Assembly: GCF_964204645.1 (NCBI RefSeq)
Contig: NC_134030.1
Coordinates: 14,412,447-14,476,446, forward strand
Origin: Tubulanus polymorphus
Taxonomy: Eukaryota; Nemertea; Palaeonemertea; Tubulaniformes; Tubulanidae
DNA length: 64,000 nt
Direction of reading: 5' to 3'
Of this stretch, positions 45,883 to 55,857 are shown in pieces. A program made the position numbers and the translations under genes. The notes below the pieces were generated by a model. The model searched no databases. It had not been told where the DNA came from and saw only the letters and a list, made by a program, of their open reading frames with translations. Positions within the stretch are counted from its first letter, which is position 1; each line of letters starts with the position of its first letter.

Positions 45883-46551
45883 CTAACCACTGGTCAAAAC
45901 CTCAGAATGCGGTTGATTCTGTGAAATACTATTCCATAATTCAACAAATGTCTTTGCTTTATCCAGTTGATCTAAATATAACTGTAAATCTAGTTTATTA
46001 GATTTGATTATGTTTTCCTTCTTTTCTAAAGGCCTTAAATTTTTCCAATTCCAAATAAGTTTTTTATTGTATTCATCATTCATGTCAAATTTAGAAATCG
46101 GCAACACGTGATCAATATGAAAGTATTCACCATAATTATCTATATTCATTTTATCATCGAATTGATGTATTATCCATGATTTGAGAAATTCATCTGAACA
46201 ACCCAATAAATTAGATAGTGTTTCTGAATGTGTTTCTTTGTTGAATAATTGTGTTAATCTAGATCTTAAGCATTGTTTTAATCTAAAATTAAGATCTGTT
46301 TGATATCTTTCTCTCATATATTCTGTCATATAATCATTATAAGCATCTCTATTATCTTCTCGATATTGTTTGGTATATAGTTTAAAACAAGTTTTACAAC
46401 AATATTAGAAACCATCTTTGCTAATCTTACGCTTACTAAATTCTGTTAAAGCTAATTTATCTAATTCACATTTAGAACACTTCTTGTAGTATATATTTAT
46501 AACACCAGTGTTATTTGTAATATTGATAGTTTGTGGTTGTTCTTGTTCCAT
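45883..46551 (-). pseudogene. Polinton HNH endonuclease, copy 2, one nonsense codon
   Basis: ATG at 46,551 in ATAATAAATGG. The first ~50 residues (C-S-K-C ... C-C-K-T-C zinc ribbon) are cut by a TAA near 46,410. The same frame continues to 45,883 with the HNH core F-H-I-D-H-V-L-P-I-S-K-F and W-K-N-L-R-P-L-E-K-K-E-N. Total ~222 residues. It is the homologue of 8,750-9,390 in copy 1, where it sits on the other strand directly after PolB. An HNH gene next to a terminus might cut DNA for recombination or act like a homing endonuclease; that is inferred. Confidence 0.88.
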
Positions 46552-46573
46552 TTATTATACATATTTTTTTACT

Positions 46574-47080
46574 AAATTGATTTTAGAAGTTCAATGATTT
46601 ATATCATGTATTATTTCAATCACACTTTACTAACACTTTTAATGTTTAAAAATCTAACTCACACAAATATGAATATTGAAATAATGTTGTAAATATATAC
46701 TTTTATATCTATTCTATAAGAGCTCACACTTTACTCACACTTTTATATTGAATAATCTATCAATTTATATGTTATTCATATATATTTTATTCATGTATAT
46801 AAATATTTTAAGAGTAATAGGGATAATAGGCTTTCAAGCTAAAGGTTGAACGGGCGGGTGAGTAAAAAATGAAAAACATAAAAAATAATAACAATTTCTA
46901 CTTGAATTAGGAGTGAAACTCATAAAAATGAAAAATAAATTTGAGCGTGTGAGAATTTATTTTTCATTTTTATGAGTTTCGCGAGTAATTCAAGTAGAAA
47001 TTGTTATTATTTTTATGTTTTTCATTTTTACGAGCTCGACCGTTCGACCTTTGGCTTGAAAGCCTATTATCCCTATTACT
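46574..47080. repeat. Polinton right terminal inverted repeat
   Basis: 507 bases matching the left TIR in inverse orientation. It ends CCCTATTACT at 47,080 and stops 23 bases before the HNH start codon, so both outermost genes start just inside a TIR and share promoter sequence. Confidence 0.95.
46813..47080. repeat. 268-bp palindrome inside the right TIR
   Basis: It starts AGTAATAGGGATAATAGG and ends CCTATTATCCCTATTACT, with arms that pair around TGAGCGTGTGAGA. Mirror of the left palindrome. Confidence 0.93.
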
Positions 47081-47086
47081 CACGTT
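47081..47086. repeat. Polinton target-site duplication, right copy
   Basis: CACGTT, identical to 28,945-28,950. Confidence 0.95.
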
Positions 47087-47700
47087 CAACATCTCGGATC
47101 ACTTCTCTGGCGCTGATCACCCAGTATCGCGAGGATAAACTTGCCAACACTTGATTTGTACCACCAACATGATGGTATTTCTCGTGGTGGTGTCTTACTA
47201 TCAACTTTGTTACGTGGTGATGCCTTGGTTATGTGATCGGATTCTTCACATCGTAAGCTAAGAATTCTGCATATTTTAATCTTCCTTCGCATCTTATCAA
47301 ACCTTCCTCGTCTAATCTTGGCTTTTAACTGAGGAGTTTGCTGTTTGATCGTAAACTTTTTCCTTTAACCAACAAGGAGTATTCTTCTTTGAATGCTTCG
47401 TTCTGTCATCTTCGAATTATCTCTTCTTCGATGTTTAGTAACTCATCTGCAGACAGCTCGCCTTCACTCCTCTCAGTTTTCGGTATTCTACAATTGTCGA
47501 TGAATCTGTGTACCCACGCATGAACGCGCAATAGACGATTCCATTGTGAATATCGTTCTGGATTCAAACGCCAATCTTCGTCAGTTTCTTTAGGTTTGAT
47601 AAGCATCACGAATTCTGTCTCCCTGGAGATGACTTCTTTCTTCAGTTCTTGTTTGGCTACCTGGCTTGTCTCGACTCGATTCACTGGCCACTCGTCTTCA
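47087..47700 (-). pseudogene. BEL/Pao integrase N-terminal region
   Basis: One minus-strand frame continues from the RNase H piece through several stops (near 47,700, 47,404, 47,328 and 47,230). It carries W-N-R-L-L-R-V-H-A-W-V-H-R-F and then the zinc-finger region H-H-V-G-G-T-N-Q with R-Y-W-V-I-S-A-R. It ends at the Polinton; the Cys part of the finger is at 28,950 on the other side. At least four nonsense codons show long decay. Confidence 0.88.
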
Positions 47701-47702
47701 TT

Positions 47703-48732
47703 CTACACGAGAAATCTTGGACCAGTCGACCATATACTATTCTCATCCGCCAGTTCATCTGCGGTCATACGCATCGATGCTAAATCGGCAGGATTTGCTT
47801 TCGTAGGTACGTATCTCCATTGTATTGGTCTGGTCTTGCTTTGAATTTCACCGACTCTGTGTGCTATAAACGTCTTCAGAGTTCTACTTCGGTTTCTAAT
47901 CCACCATAACACATTCAAACTATCTGACCAAAAGATGACTTCCTTTATATTCATCTCGTATACCTCAGTAATTCTTTCAACCAGTCGCAATCCTAGAATG
48001 GCTCCCATCATTTCAAGTCTTGGTATGCTACTTGAGTTCAAAGGAACGACTCTTGACTTAGCTGCGATCATTCGGCTTGAAACGTCGTCTGTACCCGTGT
48101 ACGTGCACACCGCGTACACAACTGCACCGTAACCATCTTGTGATGCGTCTACAAATGCGTGTAGTTGCGCCTTCTTTGGTGTTGCCTCCGATGCGACTCG
48201 TATGCACCTAGGTATTCTTATATTCTGCAGATCTTTTAGTTCTGCAAACCATTTCTTTATCTTCTTCTCGAGATCTGGATTCAGCTCTTCGTCCCATTCT
48301 ACACCGTCCACCCACATCTCTTGCATGATTATCTTAGACCGTAAGATAAATGGAGTGAGAAATCCGAGTGGATCAAACAATGAGGATATCTTTGATAAAA
48401 CCTTTCTTTTGGTGTACGCAAATCCTTCATCTGGACTCGTAGCTTGGAATTGAAATGTATCTTTCTCTGCTTGCCATGTTACACCCAACGTCTTAATCTT
48501 AGGAAGATTCCCATCATCTAGATTGATCTCCGCTACTCTATTTTCTTCAGGTATTTGTCGTAATACCTCTAAAGAATTCGACATCCACTTTCTCCACAAC
48601 TGAACTAACTGATCATATAGTTCGATGGCTGTTTCGATATCTTCCACTGAATCCATACTCTCATCCATATACGTCGAGTTGAGTACAGTCCTCGCTGCCA
48701 ATGGATATCTATCTCCATACTTCTCAGCGTTC
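47703..48732 (-). pseudogene. BEL/Pao reverse transcriptase C-terminal part and RNase H
   Basis: About 340 open residues. The catalytic box reads Y-M-D-E-S-M-D-S rather than the usual Y-M-D-D. Next come L-G-V-T-W, K-R-K-V-L-S-K-I-S-S-L-F-D-P-L-G-F-L-T-P (Peptidase_A17-type conserved block), H-A-F-V-D-A-S (RNase H Asp), S-I-P-R-L-E-M-M-G, F-W-S-D-S and I-Q-W-R-Y-V-P-T-K-A-N-P-A-D. Ends at an in-frame TAG at 47,700. The upstream side is cut by the Gypsy LTR at 48,733. Confidence 0.93.
48729..48732. repeat. Gypsy target-site duplication, left copy
   Basis: GTTC, repeated at 60,570-60,573 immediately outside the other LTR. A 4-base duplication fits Ty3/Gypsy elements. Confidence 0.85.
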
Positions 48733-49077
48733 TGATACGTCGGAGACTAGCTCAGAAATGTTCCAGGTTCCGTAAAATGAAACAATGTCCAATCATGAAT
48801 TTTAGATATACGAGTTTATTACAACCGACTGGTCCCGATGAGTGTGGATGTGAGAATGGCGAATGATCGAGGGAGGGGTGCTACTATATGTTCTAAAATG
48901 ATAGGAGTAGAGAATCTCTCACCGTCGGGATCGGAATTCCTTACCCGATACGGTAAACTGACCGACGGTTCAACTCTCTACATGAAATGAATGAGGAGGT
49001 GAAATGAAGATGGATCATGGAATGAAATGATGTAAATACATACACACAATCTACAATAATACATGGGCTATATATCA
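48733..49077 (-). repeat. Gypsy 3' LTR
   Basis: 345 bp. On the plus strand it runs TGATACGTCGG ... CTATATATCA; five differences from the other LTR were seen by eye. On the minus strand the purine-rich GGAAGGTGGGGCAAC immediately before it is the likely polypurine tract. Confidence 0.95.
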
Positions 49078-49231
49078 GTTGCCCCACCTTCCAAGGATTC
49101 GACCCCGAATCGTTAAAATGAAATCATAATGCATATAGTATAGATGCACATAGCAGATGAACAATTGACTGATAGTAAAGCAAGGTTAACAGCAAAATGT
49201 AAATAGTAGATAATATGTAGACAGTCGGCAG

Positions 49232-50020
49232 CACAGGGGTTTGGCGATGGGCTTGGATTTTATTTCCGGGTTGTTGATAATCTCGCGAGAATGGCGCTAA
49301 ATATGAACTGCGAATAAATTCAAAATATCACGGAAATACCTTGTGTTTATATTGTTTATTTATCCGCTATAAAGTTTCGATAAACAATTGGTCGTTTAAG
49401 AATCATTATCAGACGGTCGCCACGCTACTATATAAAAGAACAAGGGATGAAACGCCAGGCCTCCGCTGTACTTAAATTTTCAGCCAGAAAGTTGGGACAG
49501 TCACGTGACATTCTGATGACGTCATCGCATTTAAAACTTCAACATGAAAAGTTAACATATTCACAGACCGATATCAATTGTCAGATTGTGATTCATATGA
49601 AATAAATAACTTATACAGAATAAATCATGATGAAATATACAATTCATAGTCAAAAAATGCATCTGAATGTAAGTTATTCTCAAATATTTTTCGTATCATA
49701 GTTTCCGTCTTAGATGCTTCGGGTTTGCATTCAGTCAAATAAGAAGCGTTAAGTCACGTGACTGTCCCAACTTTCTGGCTGGCACGACTTGAACTGCGTT
49801 TCATCCCTTGTGATTTTATATAGTAAAGCGTGACGACCGTCTGATAATGATTCTTAACGACCAATTGTTTATCGAAACTTTATAGCAGATAAATAAACAA
49901 TATAAACACAAGGTATTTCCGTGATATTTTGAATTTATTCGCAGTTCATATTTAGCGCTATTCTCGCGAGATTATCAACAACCCGGAAATAAAATCCAAG
50001 CCCATCGCCAAACCCCTGTG
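49232..50020. mobile_element. 789-bp near-palindromic MITE, hAT-like duplication
   Basis: Starts CACAGGGGTTTGGCGATGGG and ends with the inverse, CCCATCGCCAAACCCCTGTG. The arms pair for ~230 bases and, after a small break, again through GCCAGAAAGTTGGGACAG, leaving a ~220-base centre. Flanks GTCGGCAG and CTCGGCAG agree in 7 of 8 bases, suggesting an 8-bp duplication as made by hAT (or P) elements. It lies inside the Gypsy element, which lies inside BEL. Confidence 0.85.
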
Positions 50021-50497
50021 CTCGGCAGTATGTAAATAGTGAATAATAAATCTCATATGTAAACTCGTATGTAAATAGCAAACAATAAATCTCAATCCCC
50101 TGGATCACTACACAAGAAAAAAAAAATTAATCCTTGCATCCGCATATCCGGTGATCGCAAAACGCAGTCAGTCCATAATTGTACATGGTATTGACTCGAA
50201 ACGAATGGTCTAACTGTTCACTTCATTGACGCTGTACGCAGTTCTTTTCGAATCACCCGCGAGATTATGAAAGACCCAGCATAGTAGCTATGATAAAACG
50301 GATTGTAGGCGTGTCGATAATTAGATAATTACGTGTCCGGTACAGGTGAGTGGATCAGCCAGAATAACACTCACAGTTCGCTGCGGCTGGTGCCACAATA
50401 AATTACTTGCATCACTGACACCTCACGCGATAAGCGGATAGATAAACACCTCGTGCGAGATTCCTCCGACCATGACGTAACGCACTGTTTATATCTG

Positions 50498-50500
<3 letters not shown>

Positions 50501-50540
<40 letters not shown>
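50501..50540. repeat. (TA)n microsatellite
   Basis: About 20 uninterrupted TA units within the Gypsy 3' region. Confidence 0.95.
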
Positions 50541-50543
<3 letters not shown>

Positions 50544-51750
50544 ACCAGTATTCAGTACACCAAGTGGTTAGGTGTTCGCTAATCGTCTTCTGCAGCAAGG
50601 CAATGCTTCGTCTTAAAAATACCGGCAAACCGTTCAATGATTGAAAGTAAACATGGCCTTCAGCGAGCATAACGTGTACTGGCCATTCGCTTTCCGATGT
50701 AATTTACCGCCATATAAGTCGGAAGTGTATCGATATCGTATCTTAGTCGGATTCCGAACGAGCGTCGAAATGAAATCGTTAGACCGACGAAATACGCAAA
50801 AGTCCAGCATCTGTTCACCGCAAATTTTGTTCACCGCTCACGAGTTGTGGATTCTACGCATTCCGCTGTTTTCGAAGTTTTCTCGCAAGTGATCCAGAGA
50901 ATCAATTTTATTCTACGCACAATAAATCTGAATATAGCAAAACGTGTTTTTTTTTTTTTTTTTTTTTTTTTTACATTTAATTTATCTAATCACTAAATTT
51001 TCGTCACTAATTTATCGCCTTTACCCAAACGCGTCAGTTGATTATCAAGATACATTTCGTTACAGCAGACTCTCCCAGAGTGACCTAATCAATTATGTCT
51101 CACAGATTTATTATCATTTAGATACTTTTACCATAAACGTACTACGTCTTAGCCGTATAGTATACATATTCATTTTCTTAAGCTTCTTTAATACTCTTAG
51201 TACATATATGTATTTTCTTTCTTTAAATTTTACTACTCTCGATATCTGTGAAATTCAGTAATACTTTAACTATACGACACAAATATCATTGTTTAACACT
51301 ATATTTTCACAAAGTAATTCTTTTCGTACATTTTCATAGTATTAAGTTAGATTAAGTCACTATCCTCATTTTTATGTATTCTGTGAAGTGCTCGACCAAT
51401 TTATATAACTAATATTCGAGATCGAAGTTAGTAGGGCTACCCTAACAAATCCATGCTGATGAAACTCGTGAAACTGTGGGGAATCGAACCCCCTACTGTA
51501 AGACATGCTTGTCCCAGCAGTCGCCGCTTCCAGGATCACGGTCAAGCATAGTTCGGCAGGCGTGAACTCTGTTTAAAACCCAATCCGATAGTTACGTAGA
51601 AGTAAAGTAAAGTAAAAAGGTAAACAACTAGCATATCGATCAGTATCATTCGAGGAACAATCTTCCGAGTAAGGAAAGTAATGTTGTTACTTAGGGCTGC
51701 AACAGCATGTGCTAGATACCTGGTAACATATGTTACAATAATAATCTAAA

Positions 51751-54270
51751 CTAAACATGCGTCATTACAGGTAATGCAATCATTCTGCCGTCAGGGAACG
51801 CTAAGTAAATAAAAACAGAGAAATCGCTGGTTAAAATCTGGCTAACCCGACGGGCTGCTAACCACGGTAGTTTAAAAGTAGTGTTCAACTTAATCGGTTT
51901 GGTGTTCCCATCAGATTTTGCGATGAGATGCGATTCTCGCCAATTTATGATTAGGCTAGGTATCCATCCCCATTTTACATTCACGGCAAGGCCAGTCGGG
52001 TGCTGATTCATGCAATATGAATGTGGGCAATCGGGCAGCGTCAGCAGATCGATGTTCATGCAATCGTCTAGTGCTGATAAACATAAAACTAATTTACAAC
52101 CAAATTGCCTCTGGTAAAATCTTTTTAACAGAAGATGCGCAACCACAACTAACACATGTGAGATACAAATTAAGATCAATAGACTAATAAAAATCCGTTT
52201 TTCGTCCTGAACGGTTGACAATATATTTTCCAGGAGTGACGCACTATGAACTGAGTCGTCATCGCTAGTAGGTGGTCCAAAATGTAGCGGGTGCTTATTT
52301 GAGACTAGTTTAAATACGTTGGTCGCAGGTAGTTGACCCGATGTAATAACGGCTGCAGCTATTGTTGAATGAGTTCGCCGCATAAACATAATTAAATAAG
52401 TTGAAAATGCGAGTGAAATTAAGCTTAGAAATAGAGATATTGACGCCAATAATCGATCCTGACTTATTCCAGGAATAAATGAATCAGTATTTTTCCATTT
52501 CGCAGATAGAAGCGCGTCCGCCTTAGTAGCGAATAGTTTTACATTTTTGTGACCATTTTCTGTCAGTTTCTTGAAATTAGCGGTGAATTGTCCCTCATTG
52601 TGAGCTACCTGGTTCCATTTATCTCGAACTAATTTAATCTCCGGTAGAGTCACTTGGTGAATTTGAGACGAGTGACTTTCCGTATCCAAAATTTGTTGCC
52701 TCTTATTAAAATCAAGATGCTTGAAAAACAACAAAATAACTGGTAGATTGATTGGGTGTGAATATATCGGTGACATATCATTTTTGTGACAATTTGTGAT
52801 TTTTGCGGGGATTTTGAACTTTGATGATGTTATTCCGCAACCGCACGGCAGTTTTATCAGGCACATTGTGCATGCGGTTATAGCTTTTACAGGCTTACCA
52901 GGGCAGGTCATGGACCACGACGAGTCCCTGCCGCTTGCTAAGTATGTTCCAGATCCTAAGTCTAGGGCGCCCTCATAGAGCCCGGATTCTTGATACCTAA
53001 TATCACAAAGACGCATGATGTTGTTGTGATCATTGAAAAAAAGTGCGCTGGCGCAACTAGATACCGAACGCGACCTCATGGACCTAGCTGTCGGATAGGT
53101 TTTCACCCCTTTACCTTCACACGTGGCATAATCGCCCGTGTCGAGTTCAGTATAAAAGTCGCCCGAATTAGTTACACCTATGTATGCCGGTAGGTCCTTT
53201 ATTAAAGTGCAGTTATCTGATGAGGCATTGACTGGTACCGGAATAGCCGATATCGAATATATATTAAATTTGGTGCTAATTTTGGAAATTGGAAATTTGA
53301 CTGTAATATAAATAGCTCTGTCTGTCCTGGTGTACAGAATGTCCCGAACCTGATAATAGTGACCAGGGTCCGAATACGATATAGAAAAACCTGGGTAATC
53401 TTGGGATAGCTTATCACGGATCGACCCAATTATATGGGCTATAATTTTGCTAGGCACTAAGCTCATCGGCAAATAGCCGTCAACCAGGGTTTGGACACCT
53501 GATAGCCAATTGCGTGCCTCGAGTTCAATTTGCATGGCTGCCTCCTGATAGGCTGCAAAATACTGAATGAAATTGCTGATAACGGAGACTGAGGTGCTAA
53601 GGTCTGAAATTCGTGCCGAGTTACGCGAAGATAGCTGTGACAGCTTTACAAGATTGGTCTGCAGATTTGATATTAAGTTATGGTTATTTCCAATGGCTGT
53701 CATGACGTTTTTGAAGCGAGCCGAAGTTAAATTCATAAATGACGACATTTCGTTACCTTGTCGAATGAGTTCATTCTGCGTCAATTTGGCAAAATTTTCG
53801 AGCTTCTGCACGTGGCCCCGTATCTCGTTTACTTCGTCTTCGGTGGCCGTTCCAAACAAGCTTTTGGATATGCTACCCACAAAATTTAATAGGCCCCGCT
53901 TAGAGCGGGGGGACACAGATAATTTTCTGGGCATCAAAAGCTTGATTTCGTTTGACACCGATTGAAATTGTGACGCTGACCGATTGCGTTGCTGGGTTAG
54001 TAAGTGTACACACTCGAGTAGTTGGTGACATACGTCGTCAGCATTTGGCGGACAGACCGGTGGTTTAAAAGAGGGGATCGGATACTTAATCCAAGGTAGT
54101 GAGTACGTGTGGCTCCAATATGAACCCGCATTATCAATTTGGCTTTGGAAAGAGAAAAGGATGCCGTAATTTTTCCTCAAAATAACTTTTTCGTTGCCGA
54201 TTTCACCATCTACTCGATTGAGCAAAATAGAAAGGTTAATAAAAACTGATAAGACTACCGCGTCGATCAT
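51751..54270 (-). CDS. Envelope-like glycoprotein of the Gypsy element (F-type)
   Basis: Intact 839-residue frame. A hydrophobic N-terminal segment (residues ~1-22) is a likely signal peptide. A basic R-S-K-R site at about residues 121-124 is followed by a Gly-rich hydrophobic stretch and then a heptad-like helical region. This is the cleavage site / fusion segment / coiled-coil order of the F-type (baculovirus F and errantivirus) class I fusion proteins. Cys-rich ectodomain follows. A membrane span lies at ~residues 615-640, and a second hydrophobic segment at ~710-730. Similarity to that class is by layout, not by search. It suggests the element is, or derives from, an endogenous retrovirus of the Metaviridae type. 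Confidence 0.75.
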   Translation of the reverse strand: MIDAVVLSVFINLSILLNRVDGEIGNEKVILRKNYGILFSFQSQIDNAGSYWSHTYSLPWIKYPIPSFKPPVCPPNADDVCHQLLECVHLLTQQRNRSASQFQSVSNEIKLLMPRKLSVSPRSKRGLLNFVGSISKSLFGTATEDEVNEIRGHVQKLENFAKLTQNELIRQGNEMSSFMNLTSARFKNVMTAIGNNHNLISNLQTNLVKLSQLSSRNSARISDLSTSVSVISNFIQYFAAYQEAAMQIELEARNWLSGVQTLVDGYLPMSLVPSKIIAHIIGSIRDKLSQDYPGFSISYSDPGHYYQVRDILYTRTDRAIYITVKFPISKISTKFNIYSISAIPVPVNASSDNCTLIKDLPAYIGVTNSGDFYTELDTGDYATCEGKGVKTYPTARSMRSRSVSSCASALFFNDHNNIMRLCDIRYQESGLYEGALDLGSGTYLASGRDSSWSMTCPGKPVKAITACTMCLIKLPCGCGITSSKFKIPAKITNCHKNDMSPIYSHPINLPVILLFFKHLDFNKRQQILDTESHSSQIHQVTLPEIKLVRDKWNQVAHNEGQFTANFKKLTENGHKNVKLFATKADALLSAKWKNTDSFIPGISQDRLLASISLFLSLISLAFSTYLIMFMRRTHSTIAAAVITSGQLPATNVFKLVSNKHPLHFGPPTSDDDSVHSASLLENILSTVQDEKRIFISLLILICISHVLVVVAHLLLKRFYQRQFGCKLVLCLSALDDCMNIDLLTLPDCPHSYCMNQHPTGLAVNVKWGWIPSLIINWRESHLIAKSDGNTKPIKLNTTFKLPWLAARRVSQILTSDFSVFIYLAFPDGRMIALPVMTHV

Positions 54271-54554
54271 CGTGTATAACTGCGTAAATATTCTGTGCCT
54301 GAAATAGATTTTGAACAGTTATAGTTAATTCATGGATCTAGTAAAAAAACACATTCTCCTTCATGTAGCGCGTTCAATAAAGTTTTATCTCTCTGTAATC
54401 AATAGATAGCATGCATGAGTACCAATTAGCGATTCATATCGTCAAGTGATAATAAATAAGATAATAGTGTATACATATACGAGTAATAAAGGGATATGGG
54501 GTACAAAGTCGGATATTGCGTGTACTTAGTGTCCGATGGGTTATTTTTAGCCGA

Positions 54555-54887
54555 TTAGCGTTTTCTTTTCTTAACTTTTGACAGTCTAAGTGTTTCTATC
54601 AGCCGTTTGTCGAGTATGTTGCTGGCTGGCTGCCAGGACGGTGGATAGTCGCCGACCCACTTGACTAAATACTGCCGTTTATTTTTTCGCTTCCGCGATT
54701 TTAACAAACACTCTACGGAATAAGTTTCGTCATTTTCACTGTGATCAGTCTGGGCGTTGTCGGGGAAGGTCTGGTCTACCTCGCCGATCTGATTTGTTTG
54801 CTCACCGTCGTCGTCTGACCGATCTAGGTGTCTGTCTTTTGGGTGGATATAGATTTTGAGTCTGTTTGCATGGACTGGGGCTCGCAA
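54555..54887 (-). pseudogene. Gypsy integrase C-terminal tail with chromodomain-like module
   Basis: The frame is shifted relative to the integrase above (break near 54,890), so it belongs to the end of pol. The last ~55 residues show Y-S-V-E-C-L-L-K-S-R, Q-Y-L-V-K-W-V-G-D-Y-P and S-W-Q-P-A-S-N-I, the chromodomain pattern of chromoviruses. The aromatic cage position before the second W is altered. It probably directs integration to particular chromatin. Confidence 0.7.
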
Positions 54888-55857
54888 TACCCTTCCTGCC
54901 TGAGTTTGTTAGTATATAGTTGACAGGTGATACCTTCTTGGTGATAATGTACGGGCCATGATACGGGTGTAGGAGTTTCTTAGTGAGGCCCTTGATGTTT
55001 CTAGAATTATGGAGCCAAACTAAGTCACCCTCCGCGTACGGTGGTTCGGTGGCCTTAAATCGATAATCGTATTGTTGTTTTGTCTTTTGTTGGGTTTTCT
55101 CTAGATTTAGTTTGGCCCATTTACGTGCCTCCATTAGTTTGATAATTACGTCGTTGATGTATTCATTCGACGACTGAAATTCGTGTTCGGGTGGCAATAG
55201 CATTACGTCAATTGGCATGCGAGCTTCTCGTCCATGCATCAGATAGAACGGCGTATAACCCGTGCTTTTGACAACTGAGGTTCGGTATGCGTGGAGCATA
55301 GCAGGAATAAACTCATCCCAGTCAGTTTGTTCAGAGTTACAAAACATACTTAAGCCTTGGACCAGAGTCCCGTTGTACTTCTCCGTGAGGCCATCAGTAC
55401 ACGGATGATAGGATGACGTACGCGCCTGATTGGTTCCACAAAGCTCACACAGTTCTCTGACTAGGGAAGATAGAAAATTTTGACCTCGGTCACTAAGGAT
55501 TGTGCCGGCTGCACCATGACGACAGAAAATTTCGTCAAAAAGTATGCGGCCGATGACTGGCGCAGTTATTGATTTCGTGGGAAACGCTTCTGCCCATCTA
55601 GTTAAATAGTCAGTAATAACGACGATATATTGATTCCCTCTCTTTGAGCGATGTATTGGGCCCACGCAGTCGATAGCAATTCTGTCAAAAGGGGCTGCAA
55701 CAGCAGGTATTGGTATCTGCGGTGCTATCTTTTTGTGTTTTGGTGTTTTTCGGGTAGAACATGGGACACACGATTTGGTCCAGTGCAATGTGTCCTCATA
55801 CATTCCAGGCCAATAGTATTTTGCTCTAATTTTCTCATATGTTTTTTTCAAAACCAA
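54802..55857 (-). pseudogene. Gypsy integrase
   Basis: 351 open residues, out of frame with the rest of pol because of an extra A in a seven-A run (minus strand, near 55,848). Zinc-finger cysteines C-V-P-C, catalytic Asp in A-I-D-C-V-G-P, second Asp in L-S-D-R-G-Q-N-F, Glu in G-L-T-E-K-Y-N-G-T-L (spacing typical of rve). The GPY/F module is H-P-Y-H-G-P-Y. The C-terminal ~20 residues are nonsense after a second shift. If the A run is an error, pol reads through this point. Confidence 0.9.

Larger units (their letters stand above)
28951..47080. mobile_element. Complete Polinton/Maverick element, 18,130 bp (copy 2)
   Basis: Both ends are exact: 5' AGTAATAGGG and 3' CCCTATTACT (Polintons start AG and end CT), 506-bp TIRs and a perfect CACGTT 6-bp target duplication in a BEL integrase gene. 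It encodes PolB, a retroviral-type integrase with chromodomain, an A32/FtsK-like ATPase, an HNH nuclease, candidate capsid proteins and about eight other proteins. Plus-strand genes occupy 29,479-41,492 and minus-strand genes 41,820-46,551. It is very AT-rich compared with the Gypsy element next door. I recognised no adenain-type protease. TIRs differ at roughly six positions by eye, implying a fairly young insertion, yet about ten genes are broken. Confidence 0.97.
49078..51750. other. Long non-coding 3' region of the Gypsy element
   Basis: Between the envelope stop and the 3' LTR, 2.67 kb have no recognised gene. The region includes the 789-bp MITE, a (TA)n run at about 50,500-50,540, a T run of about 27 bases at 50,946, and a box B-like GGTTCGATTCC on the minus strand near 51,485. 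Part of it may be further unrecognised insertions. Confidence 0.6.

Noticed and set aside
28951..47080. Bacterial contamination or a prophage, given overlapping genes and a viral gene set
   Set aside because: The element has a 6-bp duplication inside an animal BEL retrotransposon, a retroviral-type integrase and Polinton ends; it is integrated in the eukaryotic chromosome.
51470..51545. tRNA gene on the minus strand
   Set aside because: A perfect box B (GGTTCGATTCC) is present, but no box A at proper distance and no acceptor stem pairs, so at most a tRNA relic.
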